In this document: positions 7,001 to 15,402 of the stretch, in pieces | How positions within the stretch are numbered: position 1 is the first letter of the stretch | Layout of the letters: each line of letters starts with the position of its first letter | Assembly (NCBI RefSeq): GCF_000010165.1 | Contig: NC_012491.1 | Coordinates: forward strand, 4,409,501-4,473,500 | Source of the DNA: Brevibacillus brevis NBRC 100599 | Lineage (GTDB): Bacteria; Bacillota; Bacilli; Brevibacillales; Brevibacillaceae | Direction of reading: 5' to 3' | DNA length: 64,000 nt | Program-made: the position numbers and the translations under genes | The notes under the pieces: generated by a model | What the model was told of the DNA's origin: nothing | The model's input: the letters and a program-made list of their open reading frames with translations, nothing else | Database searches by the model: none

Positions 7001-8182
7001 TTATTTTGTTTTCGTAAATAACCCTAACCGCTCAATCCGCTGGACCGCTTCCGCGAGACGCTCTTCATTGGATAACAAAGCCGCTCTCACATAGCCCTCA
7101 CCTGTTGGGCCAAAGCCATTTCCTGGCGCTACGACGACATGCGCTTTTTCCAAAAGCAGGTCAGAGAACTCCACCGATGTGAAGCCGCTTGGAACAGGAA
7201 GCCAAGCAAAAAACGAACCTTGAGATGGCGGAGCCTGCCAGCCAATCCGATGCAGATTGGAGTACAAGGCATTGCGGCGGCTTTCGTAGACAGCGACGAG
7301 ATCGCGGACGCACTGTTGCGAATCCGTCATCGCTTTGGCTGCCGCCATCTGTACTGCACCGAACAGACTGACGAAGTAATGGTCCTGAATGAGGTTAATC
7401 AGACGAACTAGCTCACGATTACCTACCATGGCACCTACTCGCCAGCCTGCCATGTTGTACGTTTTGGACAGGGTATAAAATTCTACACCCACTTCTTTTG
7501 CACCCGGAACCTGCATGAAGCTGACCGGCTTTTTCCCGTCATAACTGATTGCTCCGTAGGCGAAGTCGTGGCAGACGACGATTTCGTGTTTTCGGGCAAA
7601 ACGAATGGTTTCCTCATAAAACTCGAGTGGTGCGTTAACTGCTGTCGGATTGTTCGGATAGTTGAGAAACATCAGTTTCGCTCGATCCAAATCAGCCTGG
7701 GACAGCTGGCTGTAGTCTGGCAAGAAGTCATTTTCCGCCTTCAACGGCATCATAACCATCCGTCCGTTGACAACAGCAACCCCCGACCAATAATCCGGAT
7801 AGCCTGGGTCTGGAACCAGTGCAACATCGCCTGCGTTCATGAGTACTTGGCAAATCTCTACGAGTCCGGTTTTACTGCCAAACAAAATCGCTACCTCTTC
7901 CTCCGGATCGAGGTCCACATCAAATTCTTGCTTATACCAATGAGCTACTGCCTGCTTCAGTTCCACGCGTCCCTGAAAAGGCGGATATTTGTGATGGAGT
8001 GGTTGTGCCGCTTGCGCCTGTAATTCTTCAATAATGTGCGGCGGTGTCGGCAAATCGGGATTGCCCTGCCCCAGGTTAATGACGTCATGGCCTTGAGCTA
8101 TGACCTTGTTTACTTTTGCCACCAGGGTCGCAAAAAACTGGGTAGGGAGTCGATCAATCATATCGGCGGGTTGAATGCGCAT
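7001..8182 (-). CDS. Class I/II PLP aminotransferase under S-box control
   Basis: A 393-aa fold-type I aminotransferase. Visible blocks: INLGQGNPDLPTP near the N-terminus, VALVPDPGYPDYWSG, FLNYPNNPTAVNA, VCHDFAYGAISYDG and the Schiff-base lysine in EFYTLSKTYNMAGWRVG (about residue 234), with the C-terminal SQGSFFAWLPVPSG and GEGYVRAALL. The upstream leader is a SAM-I riboswitch, so the enzyme most likely belongs to methionine metabolism, for example transamination of 4-methylthio-2-oxobutyrate (MtnE role); this assignment comes from the riboswitch, not from the protein alone. ATG at 8182 follows a purine-rich AAGGAATGGAAGAAAG; frames extending upstream run into the riboswitch terminator. Confidence 0.9.
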   Translation of the reverse strand: MRIQPADMIDRLPTQFFATLVAKVNKVIAQGHDVINLGQGNPDLPTPPHIIEELQAQAAQPLHHKYPPFQGRVELKQAVAHWYKQEFDVDLDPEEEVAILFGSKTGLVEICQVLMNAGDVALVPDPGYPDYWSGVAVVNGRMVMMPLKAENDFLPDYSQLSQADLDRAKLMFLNYPNNPTAVNAPLEFYEETIRFARKHEIVVCHDFAYGAISYDGKKPVSFMQVPGAKEVGVEFYTLSKTYNMAGWRVGAMVGNRELVRLINLIQDHYFVSLFGAVQMAAAKAMTDSQQCVRDLVAVYESRRNALYSNLHRIGWQAPPSQGSFFAWLPVPSGFTSVEFSDLLLEKAHVVVAPGNGFGPTGEGYVRAALLSNEERLAEAVQRIERLGLFTKTK

Positions 8183-8214
8183 CTTTCTTCCATTCCTTTC
8201 TTGGGCCAATACAG

Positions 8215-8249
8215 TAAAACCCCCTTTTTCCATACAGAAAAAGGGGGAG
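8215..8249 (-). terminator. Riboswitch expression-platform terminator
   Basis: CCCCCTTTTT / AAAAAGGGGG perfect 10-bp stem (8220-8229 with 8238-8247) and a short T tract on the minus strand, between the SAM aptamer and the aminotransferase start. Confidence 0.85.
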
Positions 8250-8265
8250 ATCAGCTTGGTCACGT

Positions 8266-8380
8266 CCTTATCTGTCAGGAAAAAAAATCCTGCTGGAATT
8301 GGCACAGCATCTGTCCATCACATGGAACAGATCCGCTGCCGGGCTTCATAGGGCCAGTCCCTCCACCTCTCTGAATAAGT
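8266..8380 (-). ncRNA. SAM-I (S-box) riboswitch aptamer
   Basis: On the minus strand the sequence shows the S-box landmarks in order: closing stem CTTAT, AGAGAGGTGGAGGGACTGG, CCCTATGAAGCCCGGCAGC, then GTGCCAATTCCAGCAGG and the closing CTGACAGATAAG. These are the kink-turn, binding-core and P4/P1 segments of the SAM-I class. A terminator hairpin follows directly, so high S-adenosylmethionine should stop transcription before the aminotransferase gene. Confidence 0.95.
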
Positions 8381-8416
8381 CAAACACACGGAATATACTG
8401 TTTTTTCGTCTATATC

Positions 8417-8445
8417 ATACTACTTGAGCACGCAAATCGTGTCAA
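8417..8445 (-). promoter_or_regulatory. Promoter for the S-box transcript
   Basis: Minus-strand TTGACA (8440-8445), 17-bp spacer, TAGTAT (8417-8422). The -35 hexamer overlaps the stop codon of the upstream MFS gene. Confidence 0.65.
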
Positions 8446-9698
8446 GATGCTTGATTCTGAACCGGCACGTGATGCCTTCTTTTATGAAAAGAGGTGTGGA
8501 AGGCGAAAAATGCAACAGACAACAGACACAAGCTTGCCATCACGAACAATAGTCCCTGGGCATGAATCGATTGGAAAATGAAGGCCCCAAGTAGTGGTCC
8601 GAGCATCCGCCCAGCTGATCCAGTCCCCGCAATCAGCCCTTGAATGAAGCCTTCTCGTCCCTCTGGCGTAAACTGTGCAGCAACTGCTGGCACCGCTGGC
8701 CACACGAGCATTTCGCCCAGCGTCATGATGAACATCCCCGCCACAAAGCCTGCATAAGCCGTTGATTGCGACAAAATCAGCATCGACAAGGCAAAAATAT
8801 AGGCGCCCAAGAGCATTTGGGCTTTTAGCGTTCGGGCAAAGCGTCGAATGACCCAGGCAATCAATGGCTGACCAAACAGGATCAAGCCGCCGTTCAGCGT
8901 CCACAACAGACTGTATTGACGGAGGGAAATGCCCAAGGATTGCATATAGGTTGACAGCACGGTTGTCCATTGTACATAGACAATCCAGCTAATTAATAGC
9001 CCCCCGCATAATAGCAGCAAGGCTCCCCATACCACCTTTGGCTCTTGCTGTGGTTGTCGCAGCACATCATCAGTTGCTTGCTCAGGCATGCTTTGTCCAG
9101 TCGTCGAGTTTTGGCGTTGTTGTTCCACCATTTTTAACTGACGCGGCAAAATGAGCATGAACATGGCGAGGACGATCACTTGTGAGATAGCATTACCGAA
9201 AAACGTCCAAGCAAATGACACACTGGCCAAGAAGCCGCCCAACGCAGAACCGGCAGCTACCCCCACATTGAGCGTGACATAAATCAGATTGATTCCTTTA
9301 CGTCCTCCGTCCGGCCATAACACGACAGCCAATGCATTCATCACAGGAGAAAGTAATCCATAAAACAGTCCATTCAGCAGAAGCAGCACAACATAAATCG
9401 TAAAATCCTCCGTAACACCTAATCCGAGCGAAATCAGGATAACGCCGATGGAACCGACAATGATGGTGCGCATTTTGCCCCAGCGGTCAAACAGCATCCC
9501 GCCAACAATACTCCCGATCAAGAATGCGCCTTGGTTTAAAAGCAACAAGAAGCCGGCTACAGTCAGCGGCTTTCCGAGATGGTTATGAATATAAATCGTG
9601 ACCAGCGGCCAAATACATGCCATTCCGGTAGAAAAAATGACGGCAGCAATCGCCAATAAACGAATGCTGCTCGGATAAGATTCCCACTTTTGCCTCAT
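8442..9698 (-). CDS. MFS transporter (drug-efflux type)
   Basis: A 418-aa inner-membrane protein with about 12 hydrophobic segments in two six-helix halves, separated by a hydrophilic loop (about residues 190-220: MVEQQRQNSTTGQSMPEQATDDVLRQPQQEP). The first half carries the MFS signature between helices 2 and 3 (GGMLFDRWGKMRTI), matching the GxxxDRxGrr consensus of proton-driven antiporters; VAAQFTPEGREGFIQGL occurs in the second half. Substrate unknown; no signature separates drug export from sugar or metabolite transport. It starts 3 nt after the moaC stop, so the two are cotranscribed, a pairing that does not by itself suggest a molybdenum role. Confidence 0.9.
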   Translation of the reverse strand: MRQKWESYPSSIRLLAIAAVIFSTGMACIWPLVTIYIHNHLGKPLTVAGFLLLLNQGAFLIGSIVGGMLFDRWGKMRTIIVGSIGVILISLGLGVTEDFTIYVVLLLLNGLFYGLLSPVMNALAVVLWPDGGRKGINLIYVTLNVGVAAGSALGGFLASVSFAWTFFGNAISQVIVLAMFMLILPRQLKMVEQQRQNSTTGQSMPEQATDDVLRQPQQEPKVVWGALLLLCGGLLISWIVYVQWTTVLSTYMQSLGISLRQYSLLWTLNGGLILFGQPLIAWVIRRFARTLKAQMLLGAYIFALSMLILSQSTAYAGFVAGMFIMTLGEMLVWPAVPAVAAQFTPEGREGFIQGLIAGTGSAGRMLGPLLGAFIFQSIHAQGLLFVMASLCLLSVAFFAFHTSFHKRRHHVPVQNQAS

Positions 9699-9701
9699 GG
9701 C

Positions 9702-10184
9702 TTACTTCTCTCCCCGATGGAAATCGCCGCTTTTTCCGCCTGTTTTGGATTGCAGACTGGTCGGACCGATTATCATTTCTTTATCCATGGCTTTGCACAT
9801 GTCATACACCGTCAAAGCCGCTACGCTTACAGCGGTCAATGCCTCCATCTCGACGCCTGTTTTCCCTGTCGTCTTCACGGTTCCTGTAATCGCAAGCGTC
9901 GTTTCGTCCTCAAAAGCAAATTGTATGTCGATGCCAGTCAATGGCAGCGGATGACACATCGGGATGATTTCCCACGTTTTTTTGGCAGCCATGACACCTG
10001 CTACCTGCGCTACGGCGAGTACATCGCCCTTTTCGATTCGACCTTCGCGGATACGGGCGAGGGTTTCGGGTTTCATGCTGATTTGGCTCTCGGCTACAGC
10101 CACCCGTTTTGTGACGTCCTTCTCGGACACGTCTACCATCCGAGCTCGATTTTGTTCATTAAAATGTGTTAATTGATCAGTCAT
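9702..10184 (-). CDS. moaC: Cyclic pyranopterin monophosphate synthase MoaC
   Basis: A 160-aa protein with the full MoaC pattern: [20 protein letters not shown] at the N-terminus, [18 protein letters not shown], the active-site block [12 protein letters not shown] and the long conserved [20 protein letters not shown] segment with DMCKAMDK. It catalyses the rearrangement of 3',8-cH2GTP to cyclic pyranopterin monophosphate in molybdenum cofactor synthesis. Length is that of the family. The other Moco genes in the window (moaDE fusion and a MoeB-like enzyme) lie 2.3 kb away on the opposite strand, so the pathway genes are split into two units. Translation start preceded by GAGGAACGAT. Confidence 0.96.
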   Translation of the reverse strand: MTDQLTHFNEQNRARMVDVSEKDVTKRVAVAESQISMKPETLARIREGRIEKGDVLAVAQVAGVMAAKKTWEIIPMCHPLPLTGIDIQFAFEDETTLAITGTVKTTGKTGVEMEALTAVSVAALTVYDMCKAMDKEMIIGPTSLQSKTGGKSGDFHRGEK

Positions 10185-10350
10185 ACGAGTATCGTTCCTC
10201 CTCTATCTTCTCCTACCTTACTCCCGCCGCTGGATAAAAGCAATGGGAATGTAGATGGCGTAGTTTCGTTATCTTGCTCATCCACTCCTAAAAACGTACG
10301 AAGAACAAGTGAGGGAGGTATACTGTGCGTACACAGCTCAAAGGAGGCGT

Positions 10351-10896
10351 ATGGAAATGGAAACGAAGAAGGATCAGACGGTACGTTGGTCAATACTGAG
10401 ACATGGGGATTGGAGCATTTATTTGGCTGCAACGGCTTCCGGGCTTTGTTATGTCGGCTCAGTCAACCAGCCTTTTGCTGAATTGGAAGCGTGGGTTGAA
10501 AAGCATCGCCCACACAGTGCACTAGTGCAAGACGATCCGTGGCTAAAGCCTTTTGCAACAGAACTTATGGAGTATTTGCAGGGGATGCGCGAGCATTTTT
10601 CCATGGATTGCGACCTGTCTGGAACGCCTTTTCAGCTTGCTGTCTGGGAGGCACTGCGCCAAATCCCATACGGTCAAACGGCATCGTACACCGACATTGC
10701 GAACATCATTGAAAAGCCCGCTGCTGTTCGTGCCGTCGGTGCCGCAATCGGTGCCAATCCGGTTCTCATTACAGTCCCCTGCCACCGTGTCGTCGGTAAA
10801 AATGGTTCACTAACTGGCTATCGCGGAGGACTGCCCATGAAGACAACTCTGCTCAATCTGGAGAAAAAATCAAATCGGGGTGTGAAGCATGGCTAA
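10351..10896 (+). CDS. ogt: Methylated-DNA--protein-cysteine methyltransferase (Ogt type)
   Basis: A 181-aa suicide DNA-repair enzyme. The C-terminal DNA-binding/active-site domain shows GTPFQLAVWEALRQIPYGQTASYTDIA, the recognition helix region AVRAVGAAIGANP and the active-site VPCHRVVG (acceptor Cys at about residue 144), then the conserved TGYRGGLPMKTTLLNLE. The N-terminal part is the weakly conserved ribonuclease-like domain. It removes methyl groups from O6-methylguanine in DNA. ATG at 10351 has AAAGGAGG 4-5 nt upstream. Its stop overlaps the next gene by 8 nt (start at 10889), so the products are translationally coupled. Confidence 0.95.
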   Translation: MEMETKKDQTVRWSILRHGDWSIYLAATASGLCYVGSVNQPFAELEAWVEKHRPHSALVQDDPWLKPFATELMEYLQGMREHFSMDCDLSGTPFQLAVWEALRQIPYGQTASYTDIANIIEKPAAVRAVGAAIGANPVLITVPCHRVVGKNGSLTGYRGGLPMKTTLLNLEKKSNRGVKHG

Positions 10897-11602
10897 ATCA
10901 GTGACAGAAAGGATTGCTGCACTTGACTGGCAATCCATGCAACAGGAGCTGGATGAACAAGGGTATGCTGCTTTTCCTTCCTTAATAAGCGCGGATGCGT
11001 GCGAAGAATTAATCGCTATGTACGGACAGGATGAGCTTTTTCGCAATACGATCCAGATGGCGCGGTACCGTTTCGGTGAAGGCGAGTATCGCTATTATCA
11101 GGCTCCCCTTCCCTCGCTTTTGCAGGAGCTTCGCGAAGGCTTTTATCCGATGCTTGCGCAGACTGCAAATCGGTGGCTGGAACTGCTTGGTCGCGAAGCT
11201 ATTTATCCTGCTACCCTCCCTGAATTTTTGGCCCACTGTCACGATCAGGGTCAGCTGCGCTCTACTCCATTAATTTTGAAATACGAAACAGGTGGCTATA
11301 ATTGCTTGCATCAGGATATGTACGGCGAGGTGTTCTTCCCGTTTCAAGTGGTTTTTGCCTTGAATCAGAAGGAGAAGGACTACAGGGGCGGAGAATTTCT
11401 ACTGATGGAGCAACGACCGCGCGCGCAGAGCCGGGGACATGTGATAACCTTGGACCAAGGCGCTGGTCTGATTTTCCCGACATCCTACCGTCCTGTGCAG
11501 GGTACGCGAGGCTACTATAAAAATACGCTGCGCCACGGTGTCAGCACGATTACCTCAGGAAAGCGCTACAGCCTCGGAATTATTTTTCATGATGCAAAGT
11601 GA
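10889..11602 (+). CDS. 2-oxoglutarate/Fe(II)-dependent oxygenase
   Basis: A 237-aa double-stranded beta-helix oxygenase. Iron ligands are visible as His141-x-Asp143 (NCLHQDMYGE) and the distal His near residue 216 (LRHGVSTI), followed ten residues on by the Arg expected to bind 2-oxoglutarate (GKRYSLG). The N-terminal half (GYAAFPSLISADACEELI) resembles prolyl-hydroxylase-like proteins. Because it overlaps ogt and precedes an SPL-type radical SAM gene, a role in repair of alkylated DNA or RNA (AlkB-like oxidative demethylation) is plausible, but the sequence lacks an obvious AlkB nucleotide-recognition lid, and protein or small-molecule hydroxylation remains possible. Confidence 0.85.
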   Translation: MAKSVTERIAALDWQSMQQELDEQGYAAFPSLISADACEELIAMYGQDELFRNTIQMARYRFGEGEYRYYQAPLPSLLQELREGFYPMLAQTANRWLELLGREAIYPATLPEFLAHCHDQGQLRSTPLILKYETGGYNCLHQDMYGEVFFPFQVVFALNQKEKDYRGGEFLLMEQRPRAQSRGHVITLDQGAGLIFPTSYRPVQGTRGYYKNTLRHGVSTITSGKRYSLGIIFHDAK

Positions 11603-11614
11603 GGAACGCCCCAT

Positions 11615-12433
11615 ATGAAAAGCATCCTTTCCTATAAAGTGCCGAAAACCCTCCTTAATAAAGGAAGCGGATTTCTTGCGGATTACACCCATTCGCTCAA
11701 TCCGTATACTGGCTGTTCTTTCGCCTGCTCCTATTGCTATGTTCGGCAAATGCCTGTCTCTTTGTTTCGCAACGAGCAATGGGGCACGTGGGTAGATATC
11801 AAACAGCAAGCTGCCGATTTATTGCGCAAGGAGCTTTTGCGGGCTAAGAAAAAAGGAAAGGTGACCATCTTCATGTCTTCGAGTACAGACCCATACCAGC
11901 CCATCGAACAAACGGAAAAGGTAACGAGGTCTTTACTCGAAGTCATGGTAGAGAATCCACCTGATTTTTTGCTGGTGCAGACTCGAAGTCCCTTGGTTTG
12001 GCGGGATGCCGATTTGTTGCTCCTGTTGGGTGATCGCGTCCGCGTCAGCATGACTGTCGAGACCGATTTGGAGGAGATTCGCAGGCACTTTAGCCCACAA
12101 GCTCCCCCTATTCAAGCGCGACTCAAAACACTCCAGCGCTTGGCGGAAGCAGGCATCCCTACACAAGCAACGATTGCCCCTGTTTTACCGAGCAGTGAGT
12201 CATTCCCGGAGATTTTGCGTCCCCTGGTCACCCGTGTTTGTGTCGACGATTTTTATATGGGAGATGGAAGCGGCGGTAAGCGCACGAAAAGAAACGGCAT
12301 TCCCGCCCTCTATGAACAGCTTGGACTGGAGCAATGGTACGATCCTTCCGCCTATCGGATCGTCCATGATCGGCTATTACGTGTTTTTCCCCCGGATCAG
12401 ATTTATTTGAGTCAGGAAGGCTTCGCCCCTTAG
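11615..12433 (+). CDS. SPL-family radical SAM protein
   Basis: A 272-aa radical SAM protein. The iron-sulfur motif is Cys34-x3-Cys38-x2-Cys41 (GCSFACSYCYV), the spacing used by spore photoproduct lyase and Rv2578c-like proteins. Other landmarks: SLNPYTGCS before the cluster, FMSSSTDPYQPIE and VQTRSPLVWRDADLL, and VSMTVETD, all typical of the SPL-like group (COG1533). True SplB is about 340 aa and carries an extra conserved Cys near its C-terminus that I do not see here, so this is a paralogue rather than the spore lyase. It starts 12 nt after the oxygenase gene with GAGGAACG before its ATG; the three genes form one repair-themed operon. Confidence 0.85.
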   Translation: MKSILSYKVPKTLLNKGSGFLADYTHSLNPYTGCSFACSYCYVRQMPVSLFRNEQWGTWVDIKQQAADLLRKELLRAKKKGKVTIFMSSSTDPYQPIEQTEKVTRSLLEVMVENPPDFLLVQTRSPLVWRDADLLLLLGDRVRVSMTVETDLEEIRRHFSPQAPPIQARLKTLQRLAEAGIPTQATIAPVLPSSESFPEILRPLVTRVCVDDFYMGDGSGGKRTKRNGIPALYEQLGLEQWYDPSAYRIVHDRLLRVFPPDQIYLSQEGFAP

Positions 12434-12536
12434 CATCAACCCTTGATTGTAACACCCCATTCATTGGCAACTTTGATCGGTTTATGATATCGTCTAGCCT
12501 AGAGAGTAGTATCATCCAGGGAAATGAGGAATTGTC

Positions 12537-13244
12537 TTGACCATTACGATCTTGTTATTTGCCGGACTCGCCGAACGTGCGAATGCCCGGGAAGTACAGT
12601 TGACCTTATCTGAAGGTGCTACCGTTAGCGATCTTCTGCAAGCAGTGGAAAAAGAATATCCTGCGCTCTCTGCGCTTTTGGGCAGTTGCTTTGTCTCCAT
12701 CAACCATGAATATGCAGCGAAAAATCAGGTCATTTCAGCCGACGACGAGATTGCCCTCTTACCTCCAGTAAGCGGCGGAGAAGAAAACCCGCGCTTTGCC
12801 ATTACCGAGGAGCCTATTTCTGCGGACAAGCTCGTTCGTCTGGTGAGCAACCCGCACGCGGGTGCGATCCTTACTTTTGTCGGAACTGTTCGGGAATTTA
12901 CCCATGGTCAGCGCACCGTGTATTTGTCCTATGAAGCATATGCGCCTATGGCTGTTGAAAAAATGAAGCAGGTCGCAGCTGAGATCGAGGAACGCTGGCC
13001 GGGAGCGCAAGTCGCGATGCACCATCGTATCGGTCATTTGACTGTGGAAGAGATTGCAGTTGTCTGTGCCGTTGCAACAGCGCATCGCAATGAATCGTTT
13101 GAAGCAGGCCGCTATGCCATCGAACGACTCAAGCAGATTGTTCCTATTTGGAAAAAAGAAATGTGGGAAGATGGAAGCGAGTGGAAGGGACATCAACAAG
13201 GACCGTGGAATCCGCTTGCGATGCCAGAAGGAAAGGTGGAGTAA
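12537..13244 (+). CDS. Fused molybdopterin synthase MoaD-MoaE
   Basis: A 235-aa fusion. Residues 1-80 are a complete MoaD ubiquitin-fold (ITILLFAGLAERANA...DEIALLPPVSGG) ending in the Gly-Gly that must carry the thiocarboxylate. Residues 85-235 are MoaE (FAITEEPISADKLVRLVSNPHAGAILTFVGTVREFTHG, VAMHHRIGHLTVEEIAVVCAVATAHR, VPIWKKEMWEDGSEWKG), including the conserved Lys pair near the C-terminus. The enzyme converts cPMP to molybdopterin. Since the Gly-Gly is internal, activity should need cleavage after it, as known for mycobacterial MoaX. Start is TTG at 12537 with GAGGAA upstream. Followed after 4 nt by the MoeB-like activator. Confidence 0.93.
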   Translation: MTITILLFAGLAERANAREVQLTLSEGATVSDLLQAVEKEYPALSALLGSCFVSINHEYAAKNQVISADDEIALLPPVSGGEENPRFAITEEPISADKLVRLVSNPHAGAILTFVGTVREFTHGQRTVYLSYEAYAPMAVEKMKQVAAEIEERWPGAQVAMHHRIGHLTVEEIAVVCAVATAHRNESFEAGRYAIERLKQIVPIWKKEMWEDGSEWKGHQQGPWNPLAMPEGKVE

Positions 13245-13248
13245 CGCC

Positions 13249-14274
13249 TTGGATACTCGCTATTCCCGTCAAATATTGTTTCATCCGATCGGGCGCAGTG
13301 GACAAGAAAAACTCGGTCAAAGCCGTGTAGCCATTGTCGGCATGGGAGCGCTCGGAACGGTTCTCTCCAATCATATGGTTCGGGCTGGAGTAGGTTTTGT
13401 CCGCATCATTGACCGCGACTTCGTCGAGCCGAGCAACCTACAGCGTCAAATGCTCTACGATGAATCCGATGCAGCCGAGCATTTGCCAAAGGCAATCGCC
13501 GCCCACGCCAAGCTGACGAAGATCAACTCAGCCGTTACCATCGAACCGATCGTCGCAGACCTCACCGCTTACAATGCGGAGGAATTGCTGGCAGATGTCG
13601 ATCTCGTTTTGGATGCGACAGATAATTTTCAGGTGAGATACCTCGTGAACGATGTTTGCGTTAAACATAGTATTCCGTGGGTGTACGGTGGCGCTGTGAG
13701 TGCGACCGGAACCTTTACCGCGATTCGTCCGGGAATCACACCTTGCTTGCGCTGTCTTTTCCCTGAAGCGCCAAACCCGGGTGAGATGCCTACCTGTGAC
13801 ACGGCTGGCGTCATCGGACCGATCATTCACATCGTCGCCTCCTATCAGGCAACGGAAGCATTCAAACTGTTAGTAGGCGCAATCGATGAGCTCAATCCGA
13901 ATCTGGAGCACTTTGAGATTTGGCATAACCGCCATCAGCAAATCAAGGTGGTCAATGCCCGCCGAGACGACTGTCCGACATGTGGGGAGAAGCAATTTTC
14001 GTTTTTGCAGCCGGATACCCAAGATGGACAAGCCGTTTCGCTTTGCGGTCGAGACACCGTACAAATCTCACCCGCCGCTGCAATGACACTTGATCTGCAT
14101 GCATTGGCAACTAGACTTTCCCCTTTGGGACAAGTCGAACAAAACAAGTTTTTGCTGCGTTTCCGTGTTGATACGTACACACTCGTTATTTTCCCGGATG
14201 GTCGCGTCCTCGTGCAAGGCACAGATGACGTCAGCCTGGCACGTTCGCTTCATGCCAAGTATATCGGCGCGTAA
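13249..14274 (+). CDS. MoeB/ThiF-type sulfur-carrier adenylyltransferase
   Basis: A 341-aa E1-like enzyme. RYSRQILFHPIGRSGQEKL and VAIVGMGALGTVLSNHMVRAGVG form the N-terminal and nucleotide-binding parts; RDFVEPSNLQRQMLY, DLVLDATDNFQVRYLVND and the zinc-binding pairs CLRC and CPTC are all present. It adenylates the C-terminal glycine of a MoaD or ThiS partner. The gene partner immediately upstream is the MoaD-MoaE fusion, so MoaD activation is the likely job. A roughly 80-residue extension after CPTCG (FLQPDTQDGQ...HAKYIGA) is larger than in E. coli MoeB and is not a rhodanese domain. TTG start at 13249 is chosen: GGTGGAG lies upstream and similarity starts there, whereas the open frame beginning at 13054 overlaps moaE. 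Confidence 0.9.
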   Translation: MDTRYSRQILFHPIGRSGQEKLGQSRVAIVGMGALGTVLSNHMVRAGVGFVRIIDRDFVEPSNLQRQMLYDESDAAEHLPKAIAAHAKLTKINSAVTIEPIVADLTAYNAEELLADVDLVLDATDNFQVRYLVNDVCVKHSIPWVYGGAVSATGTFTAIRPGITPCLRCLFPEAPNPGEMPTCDTAGVIGPIIHIVASYQATEAFKLLVGAIDELNPNLEHFEIWHNRHQQIKVVNARRDDCPTCGEKQFSFLQPDTQDGQAVSLCGRDTVQISPAAAMTLDLHALATRLSPLGQVEQNKFLLRFRVDTYTLVIFPDGRVLVQGTDDVSLARSLHAKYIGA

Positions 14275-14295
14275 CTGGTTTACCCGTAATAAAAA

Positions 14296-14340
14296 TAAGC
14301 TGTCCCAGACCGTCACTCGGACGAAGGGGCAGCTTTTTTA
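14296..14340. terminator. Bidirectional terminator
   Basis: AAGCTG...CAGCTT hairpin (14297-14302 with 14330-14335) with inner TCCC/GGGG pairing and a T tract; separates the Moco operon from the converging histidine kinase gene. Confidence 0.75.
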
Positions 14341-15402
14341 TGCCGTTTGAATAAAGGTAATCGTAAACGTGGTACCTTTCCCTTCTTCACTCTCAACGAC
14401 AATCGTAGCATGATGCAAATCGATTATTTTTTTCACGATCGCCAGCCCCAGACCGCTGCCCGAATTGGTTCTGTTCCGCGATGGGTCTGCCTTGAAAAAT
14501 CTTTCGAAAATGCGCTCCTGATTTTCCTTGGATATCCCGATTCCCGTGTCGGTTATTTTCACGAGCACTTCACCGTTTACCGTCTTCAGCTTTACGCTGA
14601 TTTTCCCGCCTGCCTCGGTGAATTTGATGCTGTTCCCAAGCAAGTTGGTCCAGACTTGACTCAGCATATCCTCGTCGGCTACGATTTCGACTTTTTCCAG
14701 GTCTATGTCCATTTCAATCTCTTTCGCCATCCATTGCGGCTCGCTGGCGAGGATCAGTGCGCGTAGCTGCGTGTCCAACCGATACCGCTTCCGCTCCAAA
14801 TCATGCTGGATGCCCTCTAGCGCAGTTAGCTTAAGCAGGTTGTCGCTGATCTTGGACAGCCGCTTGCTTTCCGATTCGATAATCTCCAGGTAACGAATGC
14901 GCTCTTCTGGGCGAAGTCTTTCATTATGCAGGGCGCGAGCAAACCCGCTAATGGACGTCAAAGGTGATTGAATTTCGTGGGAAACATTGGAGATGAACTC
15001 CTGACGTAGCTTCTCCATTTCATTTAATTGTTCCGCGACATGGTTAATGCCGTCCACCAGCTCCCCCCATTCATTCGCCAGCTTGATGTCGAGATTGACT
15101 CGAAAATCCCCCATGGCAATTCGTCTGAGCGCATCAATCAATGGTTGAAACCTGCCTCGATGCCTTGACATGGTGAAGAAAGAAATAATTATCCCAACCC
15201 CAATAAACAACAGGCAGTTCAAAACGGAATGGATCAACACTTTTACAAGATCATTGAGATGATAGCCCATATAGCTATAAAAGAGAGTGGTAATCCCGTA
15301 TGCACCTAGCCCGCACAAGGCAAAAACCGCACATATACCCACAACTCCTACGATTTTTTTCAGCAAAATATAGGAATGTTCGTCTTGTCGCCTCTTTTTC
15401 AT
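14338..15402 (-). CDS. Sensor histidine kinase
   Basis: A 354-aa membrane kinase. Two hydrophobic segments (about residues 13-36 and 56-78) frame a very short extracytoplasmic loop, so the signal may be sensed in the membrane (intramembrane-type). Then a HAMP-like linker (RIAMGDFRVNLDIKLANEWGEL), phosphoacceptor helix FISNVSHEIQSPLTSI (phospho-His about residue 151), N box NLLGNSIKF, G1 DTGIGIS, F box and G2 GSGLGLAI. It overlaps the response regulator gene by 4 nt (ATGA) and belongs to a three-gene operon with an ABC exporter. Such pairs usually sense antimicrobial or cell-envelope stress and control the adjacent exporter; that is inference here. Confidence 0.93.
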   Translation of the reverse strand: MKKRRQDEHSYILLKKIVGVVGICAVFALCGLGAYGITTLFYSYMGYHLNDLVKVLIHSVLNCLLFIGVGIIISFFTMSRHRGRFQPLIDALRRIAMGDFRVNLDIKLANEWGELVDGINHVAEQLNEMEKLRQEFISNVSHEIQSPLTSISGFARALHNERLRPEERIRYLEIIESESKRLSKISDNLLKLTALEGIQHDLERKRYRLDTQLRALILASEPQWMAKEIEMDIDLEKVEIVADEDMLSQVWTNLLGNSIKFTEAGGKISVKLKTVNGEVLVKITDTGIGISKENQERIFERFFKADPSRNRTNSGSGLGLAIVKKIIDLHHATIVVESEEGKGTTFTITFIQTA

